A DNA stretch of 64,000 bases from Streptomyces nigrescens (GTDB lineage Bacteria; Actinomycetota; Actinomycetes; Streptomycetales; Streptomycetaceae). The notes under the pieces were generated by a model. That model was given only the letters and a program-made list of their open reading frames with translations. It had not been told where the DNA came from and searched no databases. Each line of letters begins with the position of its first letter. Positions within the stretch are counted from its first letter, which is position 1. The position numbers were made by a program, and so were the translations under genes. The stretch covers positions 5,766,001 to 5,830,000 of the forward strand of contig AP026073.1 in assembly GCA_024349765.1 (NCBI GenBank), read 5' to 3'. Shown one piece after another: positions 45,542-54,140 of the stretch.

Positions 45542-46294
45542 TCACTCTCCTCCCTGGGAATCGCTCCCCCCGAAGAGCTCGATCAGCCGCAGTACCTCCG
45601 CCCCGAAGTACCGCTCCGACGCATCCGGCCGGTCCCGTAGGGCGGCCGCCGCCTCCCGGACGGCCGGATCGTGCCGCTGCTGGGCCGCGGACGTCGTCGC
45701 CCACCACACCTCGTGGTCGACGTCCGGTTCGGCCAGGGCGCGGGCCAGCAACTCCTCGAAGGCGGGCCGGACCCCGAAGCGGGGCTCCAGCACGGTGAGG
45801 ATCGCGGTGTGCCCGGTGCGGACCCTCAACTCGCCCAGCGACAGCTCCTCACAGGTCGTCCCGAACGCGCCCCGGACGGTCCTGCGCCGGACCGGCTCCG
45901 CCGGCCCACTCCTCCCGGTCGTCCCGTTCCTGCGCCGCAACTCGTCCACGGCTCCCGTCTCGTGCCAGTACCGGGCCAGCGCCAGGGCGTCGCGCCCCGC
46001 GCCGTCCTTGTGCCAGAGCTGTGCGCCGCGGCGGACGAGCGCTTCCGTGATCTCGTACGCCCCGCGGTCGACCGCCCGCAACAGGGCGGTGCGGCCGTCG
46101 GGGGCCACCCGGTCCAACCGCGCCGCCCCGCTCAGCAGCTCCACCACCGGCAGGTCGAAGGCGTCCACCGCCAGGCAGAGCGCCGGCGTGCCGGCCCCGT
46201 CGACGGTGTCCGGATCGGCCCCGGCGTCGAGCAGCGCGTCCGCCGCCGCCACGTCCCCGCTCCGTACGGCCGCGATGAGTGCCTCGTCGCCCAC
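45542..46294 (-). CDS. Ankyrin repeat protein
   Basis: 250 residues from GTG. Residues ~1-105 contain three to four ankyrin repeats (EALIAAVRSGDVAAADALLDAG, GTPALCLAVDAFDLPVVELL, GRTALLRAVDRGAYEITEALV), each with the expected helix-loop-helix pattern. The C-terminal half (CEELSLGELRVRTGHTAILTVLE, DPAVREAAAALRDRPDASERY) is not a domain I recognise and includes a possible second helical module. No signal peptide. The likely role is protein-protein binding. It is divergent from the TAXI gene over 135 bp and upstream of miaB in the same direction. Confidence 0.82.
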   Translation of the reverse strand: MGDEALIAAVRSGDVAAADALLDAGADPDTVDGAGTPALCLAVDAFDLPVVELLSGAARLDRVAPDGRTALLRAVDRGAYEITEALVRRGAQLWHKDGAGRDALALARYWHETGAVDELRRRNGTTGRSGPAEPVRRRTVRGAFGTTCEELSLGELRVRTGHTAILTVLEPRFGVRPAFEELLARALAEPDVDHEVWWATTSAAQQRHDPAVREAAAALRDRPDASERYFGAEVLRLIELFGGSDSQGGE

Positions 46295-46429
46295 GTCCCG
46301 TCCCCCGTTCCGCGTCCCGCGCGCCCACCGGCGGCCCGCCGTCAAAGGATCACGGCCGGGCGGAGCGTGGTCGACCCCAGGCCCCGGCCCCCCTCCCGCC
46401 GAAGCCGCGCACCTGGCAGGATCCCGCCC

Positions 46430-47425
46430 ATGGTCACCGCACTCCCCCGCCCGGGCCACCGGGCGTTCCAGGCAGGCGTCGCGGCGCTGGTCGTGCTCGG
46501 GCTGGCGCTGTGGTGGCTGCTGTCCATGGGGAGCGCGCCCGCGCCGAGCGGCCAGGTGACGATGGCGACGGGCGTGCCGACGGGGGTGTACGCGCGCTAC
46601 GGGGAGCTGCTGCAGCAGGACCTGGCGCACGACATGCCGGACCTACGGCTGCGGCTGATCCGCAGCGAGGGGTCGATCGACAATCTGCGCCAACTGGTGT
46701 CCGGGCGGGCGGAGTTCAGCATCGCCACGGCTGACGCGGTCGCCACCTACCAGTTCCGGGGCGAGCCGGGCGCGGACCGGCTGCGGGCCTGTGCGCGGCT
46801 GTACGACGACTACATGCAGCTGGTGGTGCCCAAGCGGTCGGCGGTGCGCTCGACCAAGGATCTGCGGCACCTGCGGGTGGGTGTCGGGAGCGACGACTCG
46901 GGCGTGCAGCTGATCACCCGGCGGCTGCTGGAGGCGGCCGGACTCGACTTCGACCGGGACATCAAGCCCGTGCGCGTGGGCATCGACCGGATGCCGAAGC
47001 TGCTGGAGCAGGGGAAGCTGGACGCCTTCTTCTGGTCGGGCGGGCTGCCGACGACGGCGGTCCAGCGGCTCGCGGAGCGGTTCCCCGTACGGCTGGTGCA
47101 GCTCGGCGACCTCACCGAGGGCCTGCACCGGCAGGGCGAGCGCACCCGCTACTACCGGGCGGCGGTGATGCCCGCCGACGCCTATCCGCGGGCCCAGGAC
47201 GGGCAGGCGGTGAAGACGATCGCGGTGGCGAACCTGCTGGTCACGACGGACCGGGAGGACGCGGCGCTGACCCAGGGCATCACCCGGACGGTGATCGACA
47301 GCCGGGACTGGATCGGGCGTCAGGTGCATGCCGCGCAGAAGGTGGACCTGCGGACGGCGGTGTTCACCGATCCGCTGCAGCTGCACGAGGGCGCCCGGCG
47401 CTACTACGTGTCCGTGAAGCCCTGA
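46430..47425 (+). CDS. TAXI family TRAP-type solute-binding protein, membrane-anchored
   Basis: 331 residues. An N-terminal hydrophobic segment (AGVAALVVLGLALWWLLS) would anchor or export it. The rest is a TAXI-type periplasmic-binding fold: GQVTMATGVPTGVYARYGELL, RLIRSEGSIDNLRQL, AEFSIATADAVATYQF and GVGSDDSGVQLITRRLL, ending KVDLRTAVFTDPLQLHEGARRYY. TAXI proteins deliver glutamate or other carboxylates to TRAP permeases, but no permease gene is visible on either side. It may serve a distant permease or a signalling role. It ends 51 bp before the shared terminator of the cold-shock gene. Confidence 0.85.
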   Translation: MVTALPRPGHRAFQAGVAALVVLGLALWWLLSMGSAPAPSGQVTMATGVPTGVYARYGELLQQDLAHDMPDLRLRLIRSEGSIDNLRQLVSGRAEFSIATADAVATYQFRGEPGADRLRACARLYDDYMQLVVPKRSAVRSTKDLRHLRVGVGSDDSGVQLITRRLLEAAGLDFDRDIKPVRVGIDRMPKLLEQGKLDAFFWSGGLPTTAVQRLAERFPVRLVQLGDLTEGLHRQGERTRYYRAAVMPADAYPRAQDGQAVKTIAVANLLVTTDREDAALTQGITRTVIDSRDWIGRQVHAAQKVDLRTAVFTDPLQLHEGARRYYVSVKP

Positions 47426-47476
47426 GTGACCCCCGGCACCCCCGGCACCCCCGAAGAGCATCCCGGCCCAAAAAAG

Positions 47477-47518
47477 CGCCCTGGCCTGCGACGGACGGTG
47501 CCGTCGCAGGCCAGGGCG
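47477..47518 (-). terminator. Rho-independent terminator of the cold-shock gene
   Basis: A perfect 18-bp stem, CGCCCTGGCCTGCGACGG (47477-47494) with its complement at 47501-47518, loop 6 nt. On the minus strand it is followed by GC and six T (47475-47470), a classical U-tract that is rare in this GC-rich window. Confidence 0.93.
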
Positions 47519-47531
47519 GACGCGCGGGGCG

Positions 47532-47735
47532 TCAGGCGGGGATGATGTTCTCCGCCTGGGGGCCCTTCGGGCCCTGGGTCACGTCGAACGAGACCTTCTG
47601 GCCCTCCAGGAGCTCACGGAAGCCCTGAGCCTGGATGTTCGAGTAGTGGGCGAAGACGTCGGGGCCGCCGCCGTCCTGCTCGATGAAGCCGAAGCCCTTT
47701 TCCGAGTTGAACCACTTGACGGTGCCGGAAGCCAT
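47532..47735 (-). CDS. Cold-shock protein (CspA family)
   Basis: 67 residues, [23 protein letters not shown]1 (KGFGFI) and RNP2 (DVFAHYS) are intact, so it is an OB-fold single-strand RNA/DNA chaperone that melts structured mRNA. The ATG at 47735 has GGAG 7 nt upstream; an in-frame ATG at 47747 is further from any ribosome binding site and lengthens the protein beyond the usual 66-68 residues. The 205 bp upstream (47736-47940) would give a long 5' leader with a small hairpin at the CCGCACCGTGCGG sequence, a usual feature of cold-shock genes. It has its own intrinsic terminator. Confidence 0.96.
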   Translation of the reverse strand: MASGTVKWFNSEKGFGFIEQDGGGPDVFAHYSNIQAQGFRELLEGQKVSFDVTQGPKGPQAENIIPA

Positions 47736-47940
47736 GTTTTTCTCCATTCATGGGGCAAACCGGGAACCGCACCGTGCGGTCCCCTTCGCCGCGATCATCG
47801 CCCCACACCGGAAACGGCCCGGAAACTCCGGAAAACAGGAACGCCCGGGGCTACCAGCCTCCGGGCGCACACAACGTTCATGGGTACCACAACTGCAACG
47901 TCCTTCGACGGTAGCACACGGCGCGGACCAACCCGCCTGT

Positions 47941-49356
47941 TCAGGGCGCGGTGCGCGGCAGGGTCACGGTGACCTCCAGGCCGTGCGGCGGGTGCGGGGC
48001 GTAGGCGATGGTGGCGCCGCCGGCGGTGAGCAGGGCGCGGGTGATCGACAGGCCGAGCCCGGAACCCGAGACGTTCTGGTGGCGGCTGCTGCGCCAGAAG
48101 CGGTCACCGACCCGCGCCAGTTCGTCCTCGGTCAGCCCCGGGCCGCGGTCGGCCACGGTGATCCGCACCCGCTCGCCGTCCGGTGCCACGCGTACGGTCA
48201 CGGGCCGGCCGGCCGGGGTGAACTTCAGGGCGTTGTCGACGACGGCGTCCAGGGCGCTGGAGAGGGCGACCGGATCGGCCCAGCCGGTGACCGCGGGCTG
48301 GCCCTCGTAGGTCAGCCGGACGCCCTTGTCGTCGGCCATCGGGCGCCAGGAGTCGACGCGCTCGGCGGCCAGCGCGGCCACGTCGGTGAGCTGCAGGTCG
48401 GCGGCGGTGTGCTCGGCGAGGGCGAGGTCGAGCAGATCGTCCAGGACCCGGGCCAGCCGCTTGCCCTCGGTGCGCACCGAGGCGATCTCCTCGTTGCCCT
48501 CGGGGAGTTCGAGGGCCAGCAGCTCGATCCGCAGCAGCAGCGCGGACAGCGGGTTGCGCAGCTGGTGGGAGGCGTCCGCGACGAAGGCGCGCTGCTGTTC
48601 CAGCACCTCCTCGACGTGGTCGGCCATCTCGTTGAAGGAGCGGGCCAGCCGGCGCAGTTCGGGCGGTCCGGCGGTGCCGGCGACCCGGGACTTCATCCGG
48701 CCGGTGGCGATGTCGTGGCTGGCCGCGTCCAGGACCCGTACGGGCCGCAGCACCCAGCCGGTGAGCCGGAAGGCCGCGCCGACCGCGACGAGCATCGCCG
48801 CGCACTCGCCGGCCGCGATCAGCAGCCAGCCGTGCAGGATCCGGGCGCGCATCTGCCCGGTGGGCGAATCGGTCATGACCACCGCGACCACGTCGCCGTC
48901 GCGGATCACCGGAGAGGCGACCGGGACGCGGCCGTCGTCGTCCCACGGCCAGATCTGGTGCGGGTCGTGGCTGCGGCGGCCGGCCAGTGCCTCGCTGAAG
49001 GCCCGGGCGCCCTCCCCGTCGCGGGGCACCGGCATGTCCTGCGGGGCGGCGGCCATCGGCGAGCGGTCGCGGTAGAAGACGCCGGCCCGGATCCCGTACA
49101 GGCCGTAGTAGCGGGCCAGCTCCGTGCGGAGGGTGGCGCGCCGCTCGTCCTCCTCGGGCGTCTTGTGCCCGGCGTCGGCATCGGGGCGGGCGGTGACGAA
49201 CTGGGCGAGCGAGGCGAACCGGGCGGCGTCGTCGATCCGGTCGACGACCACCTTCTGCTGCTCCACGCCGGCGGTGATGACGCCGAGCGGGATGCCGAGC
49301 GCGAGCAGCACACCGGCCATCAGGACGATGAGGAGCGGAAGGAGTCGGGTGCGCAC
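47941..49356 (-). CDS. gluK: Sensor histidine kinase GluK-like, glutamate-sensing two-component system
   Basis: 471 residues from GTG. TM1 is at ~5-30, an extracytoplasmic sensor loop at ~31-172 and TM2 at ~174-198. A HAMP segment (LTGWVLRPVRVLDAASHDIATGRM) leads to the phospho-accepting His264 in FVADASHQLRNPLSALL. The ATPase domain has VVDNALKFTPAG, DRGPGLTED and GSGLGLSITRALL. The gene is 16 bp downstream of the response regulator. In S. coelicolor the GluR-GluK pair next to gluABCD senses glutamate and induces its uptake; the same arrangement here supports the name. Confidence 0.9.
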   Translation of the reverse strand: MRTRLLPLLIVLMAGVLLALGIPLGVITAGVEQQKVVVDRIDDAARFASLAQFVTARPDADAGHKTPEEDERRATLRTELARYYGLYGIRAGVFYRDRSPMAAAPQDMPVPRDGEGARAFSEALAGRRSHDPHQIWPWDDDGRVPVASPVIRDGDVVAVVMTDSPTGQMRARILHGWLLIAAGECAAMLVAVGAAFRLTGWVLRPVRVLDAASHDIATGRMKSRVAGTAGPPELRRLARSFNEMADHVEEVLEQQRAFVADASHQLRNPLSALLLRIELLALELPEGNEEIASVRTEGKRLARVLDDLLDLALAEHTAADLQLTDVAALAAERVDSWRPMADDKGVRLTYEGQPAVTGWADPVALSSALDAVVDNALKFTPAGRPVTVRVAPDGERVRITVADRGPGLTEDELARVGDRFWRSSRHQNVSGSGLGLSITRALLTAGGATIAYAPHPPHGLEVTVTLPRTAP

Positions 49357-49372
49357 GGGCCCGCGGCGGCCT

Positions 49373-50104
49373 TCAGGGAGCCTGGGAGGCCGGGGAGGCC
49401 GGCACGACCAGGCGGTAGCCGACGCCGCGGACGGTCTCGATCAGGGCGGGCATGCGCAGTTTGGCGCGGAGCGAGGCGATGTGCACCTCCAGGGTCCGGC
49501 CGGTGCCCTCCCAACTCGTCCGCCACACCTCGCTGATGATCTGCTCCCGGCGGAAGACCACCCCGGGCCGCTGGGCGAGCAGCGCCAGCAGGTCGAACTC
49601 CTTGCGGGTCAGCGGCACCGCGGTGCCGTCCACGGACACCTGGCGGGTGGGGAGTTCGACGGTGACCGCGCCGAGCCGCAGCGGCGCCTCGGGCACGCCC
49701 TCCTCGGCCGGCTGCTCCGTACCGCCGGCCGGCGGCACCGCGTTCCGCCGGCTCACCGCGTGGATACGGGCCAGCAGCTCACCGGTGTCGTACGGCTTGA
49801 CCACGTAGTCGTCCGCGCCCAGGTTGAGGCCGTGTATGCGCGAGCGCACGTCGGAGCGCGCGGTGACCATGATGACCGGGGTCGCGCTGATCTTGCGGAT
49901 CCGGCCGCACACCTCGAAGCCGTCCTGGTCGGGCAGCCCGAGGTCGAGCAGCACCACCGCGAACGGCTCGGCGGCATCGGGCAGCAGGGCCTTGAGCGCC
50001 TCCTCACCGCTGCGCGCGTGGACGACGGACAGGCCGTGCTTGGCGAGCACGGCGGCCAGCGCCGCGGCGACGTGGTCGTCGTCCTCGACCAGCAGCAGTC
50101 TCAT
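49373..50104 (-). CDS. gluR: OmpR-family response regulator GluR-like
   Basis: 243 residues from an ATG with GGAGG 4 nt upstream. The receiver domain has the acidic pocket VEDDD, phospho-acceptor Asp54 in VVLLDLGLP and Lys in YVVKPYD. The C-terminal winged helix (VPLTRKEFDLLALLAQRPGVVF, then RTLEVHIASLRAKL) marks the OmpR/PhoB group. It lies upstream of gluK in the same operon and is divergent from gluABCD across 289 bp, where it presumably binds. That spacer holds a promoter-like element near gluA but no obvious direct repeat that I could fix as its site. Confidence 0.92.
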   Translation of the reverse strand: MRLLLVEDDDHVAAALAAVLAKHGLSVVHARSGEEALKALLPDAAEPFAVVLLDLGLPDQDGFEVCGRIRKISATPVIMVTARSDVRSRIHGLNLGADDYVVKPYDTGELLARIHAVSRRNAVPPAGGTEQPAEEGVPEAPLRLGAVTVELPTRQVSVDGTAVPLTRKEFDLLALLAQRPGVVFRREQIISEVWRTSWEGTGRTLEVHIASLRAKLRMPALIETVRGVGYRLVVPASPASQAP

Positions 50105-50329
50105 CGGGCCTCCTTCCCGGGTGCGTGCGGACAGGCCACAGGGCATCTACGGCGATGGCGGGTGCGCGCGTCAAGAGCAGGCCACCTCCCGGCCGCCATC
50201 CGTTACCCAGCCGGTACGCCGGTGGCACCGCGCCACGACGGAACCCGGCCGGCCGCCCCCTCCCCCACCCCTTCACCGTGAGTGTCCCGCTGCGACCGGA
50301 TCGTTATGCTCAAGTTCCCCTCAGATGTA

Positions 50330-50359
50330 ATGACGCTGGTCGCGAGCCGTCACTAGGGT
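50330..50359 (+). promoter_or_regulatory. Promoter-like element for gluABCD
   Basis: A -35-like ATGACG (50330-50335) and a -10-like TAGGGT (50354-50359) are separated by 18 bp, 34 bp before the gluA ATG, and are followed by GAGGAGG. It matches the vegetative actinobacterial promoter pattern moderately. Confidence 0.5.
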
Positions 50360-50393
50360 CCTCCCCAACCGAGGAGGACGGAGCTGTACGCCG

Positions 50394-51179
50394 ATGAGTG
50401 AAGTATCGGTGACCAAGAACGCCGAGGGTTCCACGCCGGCGGGTGACCAGCTGGTCGTGCTGGACAACGTGAACAAGCACTTCGGCGCGCTGCACGTGCT
50501 CCAGGACATCGACCTGACGATCAACCGGGGCGAGGTCGTCGTCGTGATCGGGCCCTCGGGCTCCGGCAAGTCGACGCTCTGCCGCACGATCAACCGCCTG
50601 GAGACCATCGACTCCGGCAGCATCACCATCGACGGCAAGCCGCTGCCGCAGGAGGGGCGCGAACTGGCCCGGCTCCGCGCGGACGTCGGCATGGTCTTCC
50701 AGTCGTTCAACCTCTTCGCACACAAGACGGTGCTGGAGAACGTGATGCTGGGCCAGACCAAGGTCCGCAAAACGGACAAGGCGGCCGCCGAGCAGAAGGC
50801 CCGCGCCCTGCTGGACCGGGTCGGTGTCGGCACCCAGGCGGACAAGTACCCCGCACAGCTCTCCGGCGGGCAGCAGCAACGGGTGGCGATCGCCCGGGCG
50901 CTGGCCATGGACCCGAAGGTGATGCTGTTCGACGAGCCGACCTCCGCGCTGGACCCGGAGATGATCAACGAGGTGCTGGACGTGATGCAGCAGCTCGCCC
51001 GGGACGGCATGACGATGGTCGTGGTCACCCATGAGATGGGCTTCGCGCGCTCCGCGGCGAACCGAGTGGTCTTCATGGCGGACGGCCGCATCATCGAAGA
51101 GGCCGAGCCGAACCAGTTCTTCAACAACCCGCGCAGCGACCGCGCCAAGGACTTCCTGTCGAAGATCCTCCACCACTGA
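50394..51179 (+). CDS. gluA: Glutamate ABC transporter ATP-binding protein
   Basis: 261 residues. All polar amino-acid ABC ATPase motifs are present: Walker [10 protein letters not shown], the Q-loop [18 protein letters not shown], signature [15 protein letters not shown], Walker [15 protein letters not shown] and the switch VVVTHEMGF. The basic/acidic N-terminal ~18 residues extend beyond the usual family start. It powers glutamate import with gluBCD, which follow in order on the same strand, an arrangement known from S. coelicolor and Corynebacterium. It is cytoplasmic and membrane-associated, working as a dimer. Expression is expected to depend on the divergent gluR-gluK pair. Confidence 0.94.
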   Translation: MSEVSVTKNAEGSTPAGDQLVVLDNVNKHFGALHVLQDIDLTINRGEVVVVIGPSGSGKSTLCRTINRLETIDSGSITIDGKPLPQEGRELARLRADVGMVFQSFNLFAHKTVLENVMLGQTKVRKTDKAAAEQKARALLDRVGVGTQADKYPAQLSGGQQQRVAIARALAMDPKVMLFDEPTSALDPEMINEVLDVMQQLARDGMTMVVVTHEMGFARSAANRVVFMADGRIIEEAEPNQFFNNPRSDRAKDFLSKILHH

Positions 51180-51235
51180 GGCCGCAGTTGGGCCACCATT
51201 ATTGCCAACACTTGCTGAACCAAAGGATGTTCACC

Positions 51236-52147
51236 ATGAGGATGCTCAAGACGGCCGCGGCCGGTGCGGTGGTGCTCGCGCTGGCGGCCACGGCGACCGC
51301 CTGCGGCGGCGAGTCGGGAACGGCCGGCGACAAGCCGGCCGGAGGCGAGGTCTACAGCGGCTCGTACAAGGTCGCCAAGGACGTCAAGGTCAACTCGGCG
51401 GTGCTGAAGAAGGCCCAGCAGAAGGGCCAGATCGTCATCGGCGTCAAGGCCGACCAGCCGTTCCTGGGCTACCAGGACCCCTCGTCGGGCAAGTACTCCG
51501 GCTTCGACATCGAGATCGCCAAGATGGTCGCGGCCGACCTGGGCTTCTCGGAGAAGCAGATCAAGTTCAGCACGGTCGACTCCAACGTCCGTGAGACCAA
51601 GATCTCCGGGCACGACGTCGACTACTACGTCGGCACCTACACGATCAACGACGAGCGCAAGAAGCAGGTCGGCTTCGCGGGCCCGTACTACACCGCGGGT
51701 GCGGACCTGCTGGTGCGCAAGGACGACAAGGCCATCACCGGCCCGGACTCGCTCCGCGGCAAGACGGTCTGCTCGATCACCGGGTCCACCCCGCTCCAGG
51801 AGATCAAGAAGCCGAAGTACGGCGCCAAGACCCTGGAACTGGGCAAGTACTCGGACTGCGTCAAGAAGCTGATCGACGGCGACGTCGACGCGGTCACCAC
51901 CGACGACGCGATCCTCAAGGGCTACGCGGCCCAGCGCCCGACGAAGCTCCGCGTGGTGAACAAGCCGTTCACCAAGGAGCCCTACGGCGTCGGCATGGAC
52001 AAGAACGACAAGGCCCTGCGCGACGCGATCACCACCGCGCTGGAGAACCACATCAAGAACGGCGACTACAAGAAGGCGTACGAGGGCACCCTCGGCAAGT
52101 CCGGGTCGGCCTACGTCGCCCCGAAGACGCCGCTGCCGCGGTACTGA
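51236..52147 (+). CDS. gluB: Glutamate ABC transporter substrate-binding lipoprotein
   Basis: 303 residues from the ATG at 51236, preceded by AGGA 8 nt away. The signal peptide MRMLKTAAAGAVVLALAATA ends in TACGG with a probable lipid-modified cysteine. The mature part is a type 2 periplasmic-binding fold for polar amino acids: GQIVIGVKADQPFLGYQD, YSGFDIEIAKMVAADLGF, YYVGTYTINDERKKQVGFA and CSITGSTPLQEIK. It captures glutamate outside the membrane and hands it to GluC/GluD. ATGs at 51227 and 51242 are alternative starts. The 56 bp after gluA contain no strong hairpin. Confidence 0.93.
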   Translation: MRMLKTAAAGAVVLALAATATACGGESGTAGDKPAGGEVYSGSYKVAKDVKVNSAVLKKAQQKGQIVIGVKADQPFLGYQDPSSGKYSGFDIEIAKMVAADLGFSEKQIKFSTVDSNVRETKISGHDVDYYVGTYTINDERKKQVGFAGPYYTAGADLLVRKDDKAITGPDSLRGKTVCSITGSTPLQEIKKPKYGAKTLELGKYSDCVKKLIDGDVDAVTTDDAILKGYAAQRPTKLRVVNKPFTKEPYGVGMDKNDKALRDAITTALENHIKNGDYKKAYEGTLGKSGSAYVAPKTPLPRY

Positions 52148-52277
52148 GGCGCCGGACCGCTTCTCCTGACCGCGCCGCCCCGTACGCCCGCCGTGGCCGG
52201 GTGTGCGGGGCGCGCTGTCTTCAACCCGTCTCTTCCCTGCCCGCCGTCGACCCGATGACCGCTACCGCGGAGACCCC

Positions 52278-52925
52278 ATGAACGTACTCCTCGATCATCT
52301 GCCCGCGTTCCGTGACGGGTTCCTCGGAACCCTGGCGATCACCGCGGCGAGCGCGGTGATCGCCCTGGTGCTCGGCGTCCTCATAGCCGGATTCCGGGTC
52401 TCTCCGATCCCGCCGCTGCGCGCGTTCGGAACGGCCTGGGTCACGCTGCTGCGCAACACCCCGCTGACGCTGCTCTTCCTGATCGCGATGTTCGTCGTGC
52501 CCCAGGTGCTCTTCAAGGGACTGAGCCCCTTCATGCTGGCCATGCTGGCGCTGGGCTTCTACACCTCCTCGTTCGTGTGCGAAGCGGTGCGCTCCGGCAT
52601 CAACACCGTGCCGCTGGGCCAGGCGGAGGCCGCGCGCAGCCTCGGGATGACGTTCTCGCAGACCCTGCGGCTGATCGTCCTGCCGCAGGCCACCCGCACC
52701 GTGCTGCCGCCGCTGAGCAGCATCTTCATCGCACTCACGAAGAACTCCGCCATCGCGGGTGCGTTCAGCGTCACCGAGCTGTTCGGCTTCGCCAAGCTGC
52801 TCAGCGACCAGGGGTACGCGATCGCCTGGATCTTCCTGTGGGTCGCGCTCGCCTACCTCGTCATCACCTTCGCCATCAGCGGCGCCTTCCGGCTGCTGGA
52901 GCGCCGGATGGGGGTCGCCCGGTGA
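52278..52925 (+). CDS. gluC: Glutamate ABC transporter permease
   Basis: 215 residues, with about five membrane helices starting GFLGTLAITAASAVIALVLG. The EAA-type cytoplasmic loop that contacts the ATPase is visible as GQAEAARSLGMTFSQTLRLIVLPQA. It is the His/Glu/Gln-type permease (HisM family), pairing with GluD to form the channel. The ATG at 52278 lies 7 nt after GGAG. The open frame beginning upstream at 52203 has no ribosome binding site. There are 130 bp between gluB and this gene, enough for a processing or attenuation signal, although I see no strong stem there. Confidence 0.93.
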   Translation: MNVLLDHLPAFRDGFLGTLAITAASAVIALVLGVLIAGFRVSPIPPLRAFGTAWVTLLRNTPLTLLFLIAMFVVPQVLFKGLSPFMLAMLALGFYTSSFVCEAVRSGINTVPLGQAEAARSLGMTFSQTLRLIVLPQATRTVLPPLSSIFIALTKNSAIAGAFSVTELFGFAKLLSDQGYAIAWIFLWVALAYLVITFAISGAFRLLERRMGVAR

Positions 52926-52937
52926 ACGGACGCGACA

Positions 52938-52967
52938 TGGGGGTCCCCCCGGCCGAGGGCTGGGGGC
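52938..52967. repeat. GGGGGTCCCCCC-type palindromic element in the gluC-gluD spacer
   Basis: The sequence GGGGGTCCCCCCGGCCGAGG followed by GCTGGGG can fold in two ways. It resembles short palindromic elements scattered between Streptomyces genes. It fills much of the 100-bp spacer within the glu operon and may modulate the gluD level. Confidence 0.5.
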
Positions 52968-53025
52968 GGAACGACAGCACGTGGGGGCCGCGCGCACGCG
53001 GGGCGGAACGAAGTGAGGTAACGGC

Positions 53026-53958
53026 ATGAGTGGGGCCAGCGTTCTCTACGACGTCCCCGGGCCGAAGGCGAAGGTGCGCAACCGCGTCTACACCGTCCTC
53101 GGTGGGCTCGCGGTACTCGCCCTGATCGGGTTCGTGGTGATGCGGCTCAACGCGACGGGCCAGTTCGAGCCCGAGCGGTGGGACATCTTCAACAACGCGG
53201 GGGTGCGCACCAACATCCGCAACGGCCTGCTGACGACCCTCGAGGTCTTCGCGGTCGCCGCGGTGCTCTCCCTGGTCCTCGGCATCCTGCTGGCGGTCGG
53301 GCGGCTGTCGGACCACAAGCCCGTGCGCTGGCTGGCGACCGGGTTCATCGAACTCTTCCGCGCCGTCCCGCTGCTGATCACCATCTACGTGATCTGGGTC
53401 CTGCTGCTCACCAACCGCGACGCGCTCGGCCTCAGCGGCGACCAGCCGCAGTTCTGGGCCCTGGTCATCGGGCTGACCGTCTACAACGGCTCGGTCCAGG
53501 CCGAGGTGCTGCGGGCCGGCATCGACTCCGTGCCCAAGGGCCAGCGTGAGGCCGCCTACGCCTTGGGCATGAGCAAGACCCAGGTCATGACGACCGTGCT
53601 GATCCCGCAGGCCGTCCGCGCGATGCTGCCGACGATCATCAGCCAGCTCGTGGTGACGCTGAAGGACACCTCCCTCGGCTACATCATCACGTTCGAGGAA
53701 CTGCTCTACACCGCCCGCCTGATGAGCACCAACATCCTCGTCAACGGTGAGGACACCTACGTCCCGTTCATCATCGTCACCGGCTCCATCTACGTCGCGA
53801 TGTGCCTGGCGCTGTCCGCCCTCGCCAACTGGATCGAGCGGCGCGGCCGGCGGGCGAAGACCGGGATCGGCGTGGCGGCGGCCGGCGAGCCGGTGACCGC
53901 CACCGACGCCCTGGAGACCGCGCCCCCGGCCGACGTCCCGGCGGACGCGAAGGACTGA
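53026..53958 (+). CDS. gluD: Glutamate ABC transporter permease
   Basis: 310 residues. A cytoplasmic N-terminus (VLYDVPGPKAKVRNRVYTVLG) precedes the first of about six helices. The EAA loop is GQREAAYALGMSKTQVMTTVLIPQA. The C-terminal ~45 residues form a charged Ala/Asp/Pro tail that is longer than in gluC. It completes the gluABCD importer. The ATG follows GAGGTAACGGC. The downstream gene, an FAD monooxygenase, starts 182 bp later with its own ribosome binding site and is probably a separate unit. Confidence 0.93.
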   Translation: MSGASVLYDVPGPKAKVRNRVYTVLGGLAVLALIGFVVMRLNATGQFEPERWDIFNNAGVRTNIRNGLLTTLEVFAVAAVLSLVLGILLAVGRLSDHKPVRWLATGFIELFRAVPLLITIYVIWVLLLTNRDALGLSGDQPQFWALVIGLTVYNGSVQAEVLRAGIDSVPKGQREAAYALGMSKTQVMTTVLIPQAVRAMLPTIISQLVVTLKDTSLGYIITFEELLYTARLMSTNILVNGEDTYVPFIIVTGSIYVAMCLALSALANWIERRGRRAKTGIGVAAAGEPVTATDALETAPPADVPADAKD

Positions 53959-54140
53959 CGGTACGACGGCCCGCGCGGCCGGTACGGAACCGTCCGGAGG
54001 CGGTGGCAACGGCGCCACCGCCTCCGTCACTTGACGCGAGCGGCCGCAGTGGGTTGCATACGCTGTGTGATCACGCACCGGGCTCCAACTGCCAGTTCCC
54101 GCATGTCCCGTACGTACCAGCGGCCTCGGGGAGCGGCGCC

